A stretch of DNA of 35,622 nucleotides. Origin: Granulicella sp. Lineage in GTDB: Bacteria > Acidobacteriota > Terriglobia > Terriglobales > Acidobacteriaceae. The notes under the pieces are model-generated. The model saw only the letters and a program-made list of their open reading frames with translations. It made no database searches and had not been told where the DNA came from. The DNA lies in contig PLHC01000008.1 in NCBI GenBank assembly GCA_003138795.1, positions 1-35,622 of the forward strand, in the 5' to 3' direction. The position numbers and the translations under genes are program-made. Of this stretch, positions 8,680 to 16,062 are shown piece after piece; position 1 is the stretch's first letter, and every line of letters starts with the position of its first letter.

Positions 8680-9249
8680 TTAGGAGATCGTGTTGCCCCA
8701 CAAGGCCACGTAGTCGGCCAGGTCGGCGGTGTACAGGAACCCCGTGTCTCCGGGGTAGAGTTCGGCCTGCTGAGCCTGTGTCCAGCGATAGGTTCGATCA
8801 CGCTGCAGCTGGGTCAGCCGGTTCTCCACGTCAAGGGATATGGACGACAGACCACTGGCATCCTCCTTTATGGTTATCCCGTCTGTTTGACCGGCGAAGC
8901 TCACGATCGGAACGCCGATAACGTTGTTGCTGCCATCCAGCACGACGAACAGGATTTGAACATTGCCGCCTTGCGGTATGTCGGTCAGGGCCTCGGAGAT
9001 GTTGGTGGGGTCAACACCATTCAGAGTGAGGGTTACACCCTGCGAAATCACGCTATTGGCCTCTGTAATGGCCGATATGTTGGTCAGCGAACCAAGGCCG
9101 AGATAAGTGTTTCCGTTGTAGACAACGGTGCCGTATCCGGTCCAGGCGTAGACCATGCCGCTGAGGGTTTCAATGCTCACCAGCGTGCCCATGCGGAGAT
9201 TGCCGGTTGCCATCAGCGCTAAGACGGTGGGGTCGATGCCTCTGGGCAT
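8680..9249 (-). CDS. Distal tail protein, DUF2163-like
   Basis: A 189-residue protein starting MPRGIDPTVLAL. It resembles the N-terminal region of DUF2163-type tail proteins: an N-terminal helix, then a beta module of the form TLVSIETLSGMVYAWTGYG, VYNGNTYLGLG. Mid-protein strands (GVTLTLNGVDP, VQILFVVLDGSNNVIG) fit a tail-hub fold. It lies between a small distal tail gene and the peptidase, where lambda-like phages place their L-type tip proteins. The start ATG overlaps the previous stop (TAATG at 9247-9251), so coupling is likely and the start is secure. Confidence 0.6.
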   Translation of the reverse strand: MPRGIDPTVLALMATGNLRMGTLVSIETLSGMVYAWTGYGTVVYNGNTYLGLGSLTNISAITEANSVISQGVTLTLNGVDPTNISEALTDIPQGGNVQILFVVLDGSNNVIGVPIVSFAGQTDGITIKEDASGLSSISLDVENRLTQLQRDRTYRWTQAQQAELYPGDTGFLYTADLADYVALWGNTIS

Positions 9250-9872
9250 TAGAGCGCCTCCATGGCCTGCAGGGTGGGGAAGGTATACAGCGCTTTTACC
9301 GAGTAGCTCCACTCGCGGTCGGGCTTCGCCAGCCGGAAGAGTCCCTGCGTGTTGGTGGTGATAATAGGGGTACCGGCGGCGGGAGTGTCGCGGAGCTGGG
9401 GGAAGATCGAAAGGGTGGCTCCGCCCGTGCCGTTGGAGTTGACCGCCTCGAGGATCTTGTACAGCCGGTAGCCGATCTGGATCGAATCACCGGGAAGAAA
9501 CAGGTTGTTGGCCGAGGCGGGAAGGCCTGCGACCACGATGCTGTTCAGGGTGGTGGCTGACTGGAAGGTCATTCCGGTGCCCGCATAACTTCCCAGCGGG
9601 CGGGCCTCGATCAGATTGCCGATCAGGAAGACGTTGGTGTTGCCCTGCAGCTCCAGCAGGAAGGCCTGCCAGGGTTGGGCCTGGGCGCGGGTCATGGCAG
9701 GGAAGGCAATACTCAGCGTCCACCACTGCGCTGCCCAGTTATACACGCTGGTCGCTCCCGACCACGGAGATTGGCTGACCGAGGTCGCGTCGTGGGCTGT
9801 AACCGCGACTTCAATCAGACGGCTGTTGGGGCACTGGATGATGTTCGCCCCGTTGAAGGTGCCGATGATCAT
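9249..9872 (-). CDS. Tail protein downstream of the tape measure (distal tail/minor tail candidate)
   Basis: A 207-residue beta-rich protein beginning MIIGTFNGANIIQCPNSRLIEV. The central part (YNWAAQWWTLSIAFPAMTRA followed by WQAFLLELQG) is a pattern I recognise from phage proteins that lie immediately after the tape measure gene. In these a tail-hub-like sheet is followed by a helix, as in distal tail proteins. It has no transmembrane segments or signal. It starts inside the tape measure stop codon (TAATG) and ends overlapping the next start, so its coordinates are well fixed. I infer a structural role at the tail tip; the exact family is not certain. Confidence 0.6.
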   Translation of the reverse strand: MIIGTFNGANIIQCPNSRLIEVAVTAHDATSVSQSPWSGATSVYNWAAQWWTLSIAFPAMTRAQAQPWQAFLLELQGNTNVFLIGNLIEARPLGSYAGTGMTFQSATTLNSIVVAGLPASANNLFLPGDSIQIGYRLYKILEAVNSNGTGGATLSIFPQLRDTPAAGTPIITTNTQGLFRLAKPDREWSYSVKALYTFPTLQAMEAL

Positions 9873-12808
9873 TAGGGTTTCCTCTTCGCTATATCTTGCG
9901 TTGCAGCGATCGCCTGCCTCACCGCTTGCTTCCTGCTGTGCTCAATCGCGGCCTGAACGTACGCCGCAGTCTGCGCCGGGTTGTTGCTCTGGCGAGCGTC
10001 GACGTTGTAGTGGTAGTGCGTGTCGCCTCCGCCCATACCGCCCGGCTGGTTGTACTTCTTCGGTACGACGGCCTCACCTTGATGGACCATTGCGAGCATG
10101 TCGTGCGGGACGTAGTCGGTTCCCACATCCAGGAACGGGATAGCGAGCTTGGCATAGCTCATAAGGGTTTTCAGCATGGAAGGCGGGGATGCGCCGCCCG
10201 CGAGGGAGACGTCTGGCATCGCTGGACTATTCGCGCCAAAGAGCGACTGCCCCAGCGCGGCGGAGCCAGTGTCAGCGCCCGGCATCACAGTGGAGGACAA
10301 CAACGGAGCGAAGTCCGCACCCGGAGTCCGCGGCGATAAGAGGCCAGCCAGTCCGTTGGGCATGGCGGAGACGTTCGGCGTCGATGGGCCCTTCGCGCCA
10401 AAGGGGGACTTGCCCAGCGCCGCCGCGCCAACCTCGTGCACATAGAGCGCCGCGGTCGCACTCGATCCATCTCTCTTGCCGCCAAGACCAGGGACGCCTA
10501 ACTTGCCCAACATCTTCAAAGTCGTCCCTTCGCCGTACTTGAGACCCTCCCCCTCAGCATCTTTCCCCATAGCCAAACCCATCGCCTTGAAGCGATGAGA
10601 TCCCGGCTTGCCGGGGTTCAGGATGGCATTGTTGACGCTGCTGAGGGCGCTGTCGACGAGATGCTTCATCAGCGCTGCATTGTCCATCGCCGCTGCCGTG
10701 AGCTCCTGCAACGCAGCGACAGCGCCGCCGACCGCCGTATTCGAGAACTCTTCCCACTTATCCTGCATGGCCTGCAGTTGGGCTTGGCTCGTCGCTGTAG
10801 CGATCGCGCCCTGCACCGCTTTCTGCTGCGCCTCATTCTCCGGCTTCTGCCGCTCATAGTCCTTGCCGTTGGGATCGAAGTTCTTAGCATCGGCCTTGAG
10901 GTCGGCGAGGTCCTGCTGCAGTTGGGCGATCTTTGCAGCCGAATCGGTGGCGTGAACGCCCGTCATCACCTGGGCGGCATCGCCCTTCGACATCGCGCCC
11001 GTCTTAACGCCATGCTCCGCCTGCAGCGCCTTGATCGCCTCCTGGCTCTTGACCATCAAATCGTTGTTCTTCGCGATCTCGGCGTTGTAGACCTTCCAGC
11101 GCTCGCCGGTGCGGGAGACGTCCTCGGCCTGCTCGCGCAGCCGTGCATTGAACGCAGCCATCGCCTCGTTCGCTTCCTTCGGATCGAGGTTGGCGGTTTC
11201 GTTCGACTCCTTCTGGAACTTGAGAATAGCCTCGTGCGCTGCCTTCGCGCCCTCAACGGCGAGCGACGCCTGCTTCGCGACGATGGCGTCGTACTGTTCC
11301 GAGCCCTGCTTGAACGCGTCGATGCGCTGCGACCAGAAGTCGTACTCTACCTTGACCGATACATTAGTCTGCTGCTTCATCTGGTCGAGATCGGCGGTGT
11401 AGCCCTTCAGCCGCTGCTCGCGGGCCTTGTTCGCCGCGGCCTCGGCCTTGGCCGCGCTGCCGGGATCGCCGCCAGTCCCCCCAAACCCTCCATCGCCGCC
11501 AGTCCCACCCCCGGACACCACGGCGGGAATGATCGGCGAGCTTCCGCTCTTATTGCCTTCCACCATCGCCTCGCGAAACTCCTGGGCTTTGGCGTCCAAA
11601 CTCGCAGCCAGATCCAACATCTCCCTTCCCGATGAGGTAAGCCTTCCACCATCCCCAAGCGCCGCCAGTTCTACGGTGCCGCTCGCCAGCCCATAGGCTG
11701 CCGCCGCCGCAAGGTTCATGACTGCTGCCAACCTCTCCCCCAGGCTGGTGAATACGGACATCGGACCAGCGCCGTTGGAAAGAGCACTCATGAACTGGTT
11801 CAGCCCAGGCGTCAACCCATCCGTGAACGCGAGCTGCGCGCCCAAAACCTTCTGCTGCATATCTTTCAAGCGCTGATTCGTTGCAGCCAGCGACTCCGCC
11901 GTCTGACCGTCCAGTTGCACCCCTGCCGCAGCAGCCTTCGCACGGAACGCGTCCCAGTTGTTGCCAAGCTGCAGGATGGTGGGGATCTGCTCTGCACCCG
12001 CCTTGCCGAGCAGCCCGGTGGCCAGCTCCACGCGGCGAATAGGATTCTCCGTATCGGCCATCGTCGACGCGAATTTCTTGAACGCGATCTCCGCGCCGTC
12101 CGAGCGGCCAGCCAGCTCCGATGCATTGAGGCCGAGGGACCTCATAAAGGACTCAGCCTTCTTATCCCCCTCCGTGGCTGCAGCGATAGTCTTGTCCATC
12201 TTTGCGACAGCCGAACTCATCTTATCGAAGTCGCCGCCCGTGATCCCCGCCGCATAATGCAGCGTGGAGAGCGTGCCAACCGAAAGCCCCGTCTTCTCAC
12301 TGGCGCGCTGAATCGCTTCGCCGAAATCGAGCGACTCGGTGACCGCCTCCTTCATCTTGCTGATCAATTCGCCGATCGCTGCAACCGAGGCGAGGCCCTT
12401 CAGCATCGACGACATATTCATGCCGCCGCCATTCTTATTACCGCCGTTGACGGCCTTCTGCGCCTCCGCCGTGGCGCGCAGCTGCGTCTGCAGCCGCTGG
12501 TGCGCGGCGGCCATCGCCTGGATCCCCTGGCCCTCCGACACGTAGCCGGAGGCAGCAATCTTCTGAGCACGAGCAAAGTCCGCATACGCCTCGCGCTGCT
12601 TCTTGAGCGCGTTGACGAGTGCGACACTCTGCTTCGTGACCGCATCGCCGATGAACTGGGAGGCAAACTTCTGCGCGTCCGCGCCACGCTTGGCCGCCTT
12701 CTCCGTGGCCGCACCCGTGGCCGTGGCCTCTTTGGCGGACTTCGCCATCGCCGCATCGAACTGCGCGTTATCCGCGAGCAGCCGTGCTGTAAGGTCCATG
12801 TTTCCCAT
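9872..12808 (-). CDS. Tail tape measure protein
   Basis: A 978-residue protein, the largest in the tail region after the tip. It is Ala/Lys-rich and mostly helical (residues 15-120 and 450-700 read as coiled coil), with apolar stretches near 133-152 and 365-390. The C-terminal tail ends in HYHYNVDAR and IEHSRKQAVRQAI, common in tape measures. It sets tail length and is ejected during infection. At the usual 1.5 angstrom per residue the tail would be near 150 nm. A roughly 25-residue unit occurs twice near the C-terminus (AALGKSPFGAKGPSTPNVSA and AALGQSLFGANSPAMPDVSL). The ATG at 12808 overlaps the upstream stop (TGATG). Confidence 0.9.
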   Translation of the reverse strand: MGNMDLTARLLADNAQFDAAMAKSAKEATATGAATEKAAKRGADAQKFASQFIGDAVTKQSVALVNALKKQREAYADFARAQKIAASGYVSEGQGIQAMAAAHQRLQTQLRATAEAQKAVNGGNKNGGGMNMSSMLKGLASVAAIGELISKMKEAVTESLDFGEAIQRASEKTGLSVGTLSTLHYAAGITGGDFDKMSSAVAKMDKTIAAATEGDKKAESFMRSLGLNASELAGRSDGAEIAFKKFASTMADTENPIRRVELATGLLGKAGAEQIPTILQLGNNWDAFRAKAAAAGVQLDGQTAESLAATNQRLKDMQQKVLGAQLAFTDGLTPGLNQFMSALSNGAGPMSVFTSLGERLAAVMNLAAAAAYGLASGTVELAALGDGGRLTSSGREMLDLAASLDAKAQEFREAMVEGNKSGSSPIIPAVVSGGGTGGDGGFGGTGGDPGSAAKAEAAANKAREQRLKGYTADLDQMKQQTNVSVKVEYDFWSQRIDAFKQGSEQYDAIVAKQASLAVEGAKAAHEAILKFQKESNETANLDPKEANEAMAAFNARLREQAEDVSRTGERWKVYNAEIAKNNDLMVKSQEAIKALQAEHGVKTGAMSKGDAAQVMTGVHATDSAAKIAQLQQDLADLKADAKNFDPNGKDYERQKPENEAQQKAVQGAIATATSQAQLQAMQDKWEEFSNTAVGGAVAALQELTAAAMDNAALMKHLVDSALSSVNNAILNPGKPGSHRFKAMGLAMGKDAEGEGLKYGEGTTLKMLGKLGVPGLGGKRDGSSATAALYVHEVGAAALGKSPFGAKGPSTPNVSAMPNGLAGLLSPRTPGADFAPLLSSTVMPGADTGSAALGQSLFGANSPAMPDVSLAGGASPPSMLKTLMSYAKLAIPFLDVGTDYVPHDMLAMVHQGEAVVPKKYNQPGGMGGGDTHYHYNVDARQSNNPAQTAAYVQAAIEHSRKQAVRQAIAATQDIAKRKP

Positions 12809-13290
12809 CAGCGCAATACCTCTTTGAACGACTCGCTCAAACTCTTCTCGATCGCTTCGCCAGCAGGAGCAATGCTGGCCTCAAACGCGGGGCGCAGGAA
12901 CGGATGCGCGGGAACATCTACGCCAGCCGTGCCAGTGCCGCGCGACTTGCCGTTACCCAGCAACTTCAGATAGCCGCCCGATACCTGGCGATGGCCGTAC
13001 TCCACGAAGCGAGCGACATACGCGACTTTCGAGTTGGGGCCGATGATGGCCTCAATCGGATTGTCGCTTGCTGGCACCGAAACGGTGATGTGCGACTTCA
13101 GCGCCCCGGGCTCGAGCGAATCCGAACCGGGCGTCTTTCCATCCAGCATCGGGGCACGCTCGATCATGGCTTGCTGAATAACCTTGCCGCCCGCACGCAG
13201 CGCCTTCTTCATCTCCGGGCCAGCCATGTCAACGCGCGCTTTTTCCAGCTTCGCGACCAGCTCTTTCATGCCCTTTATTTCAAAATCCAT
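12808..13290 (-). CDS. HK97 gp10-like head-tail/neck protein
   Basis: A 160-residue protein of the HK97 gp10 family: an N-terminal FEIKGMKELVAKLEK helix, GGKVIQQAMIERAP, a strand with HITVSVP, and the family's C-terminal pattern YVARFVEYGHRQVSG followed by VPAHPFLRPAFE. These proteins act at the neck or tail terminator. The ATG at 13290 has GGAGG at 5 nt spacing; the GTG one codon earlier is too close to it. Its place is odd: family members normally sit between the connector and tail tube genes, whereas this one follows the chaperones and a moron cassette and is coupled to the tape measure. Confidence 0.85.
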   Translation of the reverse strand: MDFEIKGMKELVAKLEKARVDMAGPEMKKALRAGGKVIQQAMIERAPMLDGKTPGSDSLEPGALKSHITVSVPASDNPIEAIIGPNSKVAYVARFVEYGHRQVSGGYLKLLGNGKSRGTGTAGVDVPAHPFLRPAFEASIAPAGEAIEKSLSESFKEVLR

Positions 13291-13308
13291 CACAACCTCC
13301 GGGCAATA

Positions 13309-13331
13309 GAAAAGCCGCCCGAAGGCGGCTT
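13309..13331 (-). terminator. Intrinsic terminator with UUCG tetraloop
   Basis: On the minus strand, AAGCCGCC (13331-13324) and GGCGGCTT (13319-13312) form a perfect 8-bp stem closed by TTCG. The stem runs into TTTTCTATT. It lies about 50 nt beyond the stop of the membrane-anchored protein and just before the gp10-like gene. It would end the moron transcript and attenuate the late transcript. Confidence 0.85.
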
Positions 13332-13382
13332 GTTTTATCCGTGCTGGGGATGCTTAGCTGCAGGCCCCCGCCGTTGCATGTG

Positions 13383-13793
13383 TCACCACACGTCAACGCT
13401 GATAGGCACGACGCGATAGGTCCATTTACCGCGCGGGGCTGAATTCATCATCTCAAACGCATAATCAGTATGCGGCGGAATGTTGGTTGTGCTCGCCGGC
13501 CAGAAATCCGATGAAAACGCAACGGTGCCGTCCGGATTGAATGCGGTCCACTTGAGTCGCACGCCGGCTGCGGATGCACAATGGCTCGTTACTATGCCGG
13601 TGAGCTTCGCCTCATCGTATTCGACGGCTGCCTTGGTCTTTGACAGCGAGAAATCGGCCGCAGTGCAGGATTGCGCCTTCGCCTGCACCTGCTCGATAGC
13701 ATCCGAGGACACGTCACTGCCCGCGTGATTCGACCATTGCCACGCGTAGTAACCGAGAGTCAAAACCACGAAGACGTAGATGGCTTTTCGCAT
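13383..13793 (-). CDS. Membrane-anchored moron protein, FxLYD-like
   Basis: A 136-residue protein not related to any tail function I know. Residues 4-20 (AIYVFVVLTLGYYAWQW) form a signal anchor. The rest is probably an extracytoplasmic beta domain. KLTGIVTSHCASAAGVRLKWTAFNPDG followed by an aromatic strand and PPHTDYAFEM resembles FxLYD-type domains. Two Cys residues (in QSCTAAD and SHCASA) could pair. It has its own extended -10 promoter 7 nt before the ATG and its own intrinsic terminator, the classic layout of a moron expressed from the prophage. A lysogenic conversion or envelope role is inferred; the actual function is unknown. Confidence 0.75.
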   Translation of the reverse strand: MRKAIYVFVVLTLGYYAWQWSNHAGSDVSSDAIEQVQAKAQSCTAADFSLSKTKAAVEYDEAKLTGIVTSHCASAAGVRLKWTAFNPDGTVAFSSDFWPASTTNIPPHTDYAFEMMNSAPRGKWTYRVVPISVDVW

Positions 13794-13800
13794 GCCGCGA

Positions 13801-13809
13801 ATTATACCA
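13801..13809 (-). promoter_or_regulatory. Extended -10 promoter for the membrane-anchored moron
   Basis: The minus strand reads TGGTATAAT, a perfect TGnTATAAT extended -10 element, and the ATG begins 7 nt after it. Transcription would start at or next to the ATG, giving a leaderless mRNA. I see no ribosome site and no good -35, which agrees with both ideas. The same design occurs at 14692-14700. Confidence 0.75.
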
Positions 13810-13817
13810 CCGCCGCT

Positions 13818-14657
13818 TCAGTCTCCTAGCCCGATCAGAGCTTCGAAATCAGCCTCAGAGATGATGCGGATAGGTTTCCCCTTAGCCGCCAACTCACGCG
13901 CCTTGGCGTGCGAGTGACTAACCTCCGCACCATTCAACACTCGGGCATCCTGATTACCAACAATAAGTATCGTCGTGTGCTTCGTGACACCTTCCATCAC
14001 CTCACAGCCCGCTTGTGCGGCCAGAGTTGCAGCCGTACGCCGCAGCATACTCAGCTCGCCCGTAAATACGACGACCTCCCCGAATAATGGGCCTTCCCGG
14101 TTTACTTCCACGGACGCGCCGCCCAGGAAGACGGGCTGCTGAACCCTGCGGAACCAACCATCTAGATCGATTCCAGTGTCCAGAATCGCTCTCGCTAGAA
14201 TTTCTCCGGAGCACCGCGCATCTTCGAGCGCATCGTGATGTTTGAACTCAATCCCCAAATATCGCGCTATAAACTTCAGTCCATAGCGCTGATCCGGATA
14301 CGCCCTGCGCACCACTCTTGCAGAGTCGAGCCAGCGGCACGGAATAGCGGGAAACCCCGCTGCCGCGCACGCACGATCCAGACTGATTCGATCGAACGGC
14401 GTATGGCTAACGACAATTTTGTCAACCAGCAGATTCAGGACGATCGGATAAATCTGCTTAAATGTCGCTGCTTTCGCCGCGATCTCTGCCGTGATGCCAT
14501 GTATGTCGACATTGACGTCGAGGAAGACGTCTTCGGGATTCACCAGCGTGTTTACACCATCAACATAATGGCCGCCCGCAAAAGACGCGATACCGATCTG
14601 GCAGATACTGGAGTGCGACTCGTTTGCTGTTTCAACATCCACACATAAGAAATCCAT
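13818..14657 (-). CDS. DEDDh 3'-5' exonuclease with C-terminal BRCT domain
   Basis: A 279-residue protein. Residues 1-160 form a DnaQ-like DEDDh exonuclease: Asp7 and Glu9 (DVETAN), Asp89 (SHTPFD), and His141/Asp146 (HDALEDAR). Residues 190-279 form a BRCT domain (FGEVVVFTGELSMLRRTAA, then TILIVGNQDARV). This fusion is known in bacterial DNA polymerase III epsilon-like proteins and would degrade or proofread DNA 3' ends. It sits inside the tail operon with no structural role there, and has its own promoter motif upstream, so I read it as a moron. All catalytic residues appear present. The start directly follows an 8-codon leader ORF; GGAGG lies 13 nt upstream. Confidence 0.9.
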   Translation of the reverse strand: MDFLCVDVETANESHSSICQIGIASFAGGHYVDGVNTLVNPEDVFLDVNVDIHGITAEIAAKAATFKQIYPIVLNLLVDKIVVSHTPFDRISLDRACAAAGFPAIPCRWLDSARVVRRAYPDQRYGLKFIARYLGIEFKHHDALEDARCSGEILARAILDTGIDLDGWFRRVQQPVFLGGASVEVNREGPLFGEVVVFTGELSMLRRTAATLAAQAGCEVMEGVTKHTTILIVGNQDARVLNGAEVSHSHAKARELAAKGKPIRIISEADFEALIGLGD

Positions 14658-14684
14658 TCAACCCGCGCAGCCTCCGGCCTTCAT
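14658..14684 (-). CDS. Possible 8-residue leader peptide
   Basis: ATG at 14684 lies 7 nt after an extended -10 element and opens a frame MKAGGCAG that stops with TGA directly before the exonuclease ATG. If transcription starts at this ATG, a leaderless ribosome would terminate and could re-initiate on the exonuclease. The ORF also contains the GGAGG that could serve the exonuclease. It may be a real leader peptide or merely the 5' untranslated region. Confidence 0.35.
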   Translation of the reverse strand: MKAGGCAG

Positions 14685-14691
14685 GCGCAGA

Positions 14692-14700
14692 ATTTTATCA
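14692..14700 (-). promoter_or_regulatory. Extended -10 promoter for the exonuclease-BRCT gene
   Basis: The minus strand reads TGATAAAAT, an extended -10 (TGn then TAAAAT). It is followed by TC, then 5 nt, then ATG at 14684. Spacing and flanks match the element at 13801-13809: in both, 7 nt beginning TC separate the hexamer from ATG. No convincing -35 is visible. Confidence 0.55.
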
Positions 14701-14705
14701 CCGCA

Positions 14706-15017
14706 TCAAGATCTACTCGGCAAGGAATTCATGACGCTCCTGTATTCGTCCGCGATGGCCTGACGGTTGCGCCGACGCTTTGGTCGGCCGCCGCCATGGC
14801 TGTGCTTTACCAGCAGCGACGGCATGAAATCTTTCGGGTCCACTGGATTTTTGAACTCGCGGAAGCCCGTATTGCCGACCATCGCGATCAACTGCGCGCA
14901 CATCAGCTCGATAGTGCCATTGCGCGGGCGGTCCAGCGCCTTCAGCCGGTCGACCATCGCAAAAAACTGGCAAGGCGCCAAGCTGCGCAACTCCTCCAGC
15001 GACATCCCCAGATCCAC
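14706..15017 (-). CDS. Second tail assembly chaperone ORF (T-like)
   Basis: About 103 residues. The start, EEYWEYILTVARVDLGMSLE followed by ELRSLAPCQFFAMVDRL, has the pattern of the downstream (T) part of tail assembly chaperones. It opens in the -1 frame relative to the preceding chaperone gene, as in lambda G/GT, and the frame continues upstream through the chaperone stop to a TGA about 20 codons back. I do not see a canonical XXXYYYZ heptamer in that window, and the possible independent starts (GTG 15017, ATG 15005) lack a good ribosome site. A strong GGGAGGAG lies just after the first gene's stop. Expression mode is therefore unresolved. The basic C-terminus is GGRPKRRRNR. Confidence 0.6.
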   Translation of the reverse strand: MDLGMSLEELRSLAPCQFFAMVDRLKALDRPRNGTIELMCAQLIAMVGNTGFREFKNPVDPKDFMPSLLVKHSHGGGRPKRRRNRQAIADEYRSVMNSLPSRS

Positions 15018-15058
15018 GCGAGCGACCGTGAGGATGTACTCCCAATACTCCTCCCGCC

Positions 15059-15460
15059 CTATTCGGCGGGTGTGAGAGGGTCCGATGCACCGCCCTCAGT
15101 CTTCTTCGGCTTGGGCATCGAGAGTACCCAGAGCTGCGCGATCGCCTCGCTGATCGGGGCCAGCGTCGGGTAGGTCACCAGCGACTTGAGATGCTCGATG
15201 CCGAGCTTGGAATGGAAGCGTTGCGCCGCGATCACGAAGAAGGTGCGTAGCGCAGATGCCGAATTGAATTGGAGACAAGTGAGCAAGCTGATGTCGTGAT
15301 GTCCCGCCGCGATCAGCTCCGCTTCGGTGTCGATCAGCGCTCCAAAGTCGAGGCAGAGGCGAATCTCGCCGTCGGCAGTGGAGACGATGTGCGTGGGAAG
15401 CGTGGGGTCCTGCGCTGAGGGTGAAGACTTGAGTAGTTTGGGGGCTTTGCGGGTTGCCAT
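15059..15460 (-). CDS. Tail assembly chaperone (G-like)
   Basis: A 133-residue protein directly after the tail tube gene, the usual place of the tail assembly chaperone that coats the tape measure before tail tube polymerisation. It has a basic start (MATRKAPKLLK), a beta segment (GEIRLCLDFGALIDTEAEL) and a helical body (LRTFFVIAAQRFHSKLGIE, LAPISEAIAQLWVLSMP). It ends in a low-complexity Pro/Lys/Gly tail, as G-type proteins do. The ATG at 15460 has AAGGA about 8 nt upstream. It overlaps in register with the T-like ORF in the -1 frame. Family assignment rests on position and pattern. Confidence 0.65.
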   Translation of the reverse strand: MATRKAPKLLKSSPSAQDPTLPTHIVSTADGEIRLCLDFGALIDTEAELIAAGHHDISLLTCLQFNSASALRTFFVIAAQRFHSKLGIEHLKSLVTYPTLAPISEAIAQLWVLSMPKPKKTEGGASDPLTPAE

Positions 15461-15546
15461 GATGAATCCTTTGGAGGTGAGATGGGATGCGGGAGGTTTG
15501 GCGTTCTGGGGCGGCGCGCCCGCATGCGACGCCGCCCTAAACCTCG

Positions 15547-16020
15547 TTAGCTGCCGGGGGTGAAGGTGACGGGCCCGGTGATCTGCAGCTCGACCTCGTA
15601 CGCGATGGCCTTGTTGGTCTCGACCGGCCCGAACGACTGGCCCATCACCAGCGCGTCATAGGTGTAGGCGTCGCCCTGGGCGATCTGCCCGGCCTTCTTG
15701 TTGATCGGCAGCGTGACTTTGATCATGTAGGAATTATCGCCATCATTGTAGGCGGCCACCACGGCCAACTGCCCGGCGTCGCTGCCCACCCGGTTGCCGC
15801 TGAGCTTGGGCGCTCCATTGTCGCGCATCAGCTTCAGAAACTCCTTGTCCAGCCCGGACTCCAGGTTGCTGACCTCTTCCTTGTCGAACGTGCCCTTGCC
15901 GGGGTCGGTGGTCTTGATTTCGCCCACCGGCACGTAGACCGGGGTAACGGTTCCAGAAATAGGCCCGATAGCGAAGATGGTGCCCCGCCCGGCTTGGGCA
16001 AAGCTGCGTGTGTAAGCCAT
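15547..16020 (-). CDS. Major tail tube protein
   Basis: A 157-residue protein starting MAYTRSFAQAGRGTIFAIGP. Two beta sheets with a central helical insertion (FDKEEVSNLESGLDKEFLKL) and a C-terminal strand ELQITGPVTFTPG fit siphovirus tail tube proteins, which form hexameric rings around the tape measure. It has AAGGAG upstream of the ATG at 16020. It lies between a DUF3168-type tail completion gene and the chaperones, exactly where the tube protein belongs. Apart from the capsid protein it is probably the most abundant product of the late operon. Confidence 0.8.
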   Translation of the reverse strand: MAYTRSFAQAGRGTIFAIGPISGTVTPVYVPVGEIKTTDPGKGTFDKEEVSNLESGLDKEFLKLMRDNGAPKLSGNRVGSDAGQLAVVAAYNDGDNSYMIKVTLPINKKAGQIAQGDAYTYDALVMGQSFGPVETNKAIAYEVELQITGPVTFTPGS

Positions 16021-16062
16021 GATTTGACTCTCCTTGATGCGAAATGCCGCTCGCGCGGGGTA

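Noticed and set aside
10595-11635. 346-codon open frame on the plus strand
   Set aside because: Antisense of the tape measure gene; Leu/Arg-rich product without family features.
14713-15090. 125-codon frame overlapping the T-like chaperone
   Set aside because: Third frame with His/Gly/Pro-rich nonsense composition; the T-like frame has the family pattern.
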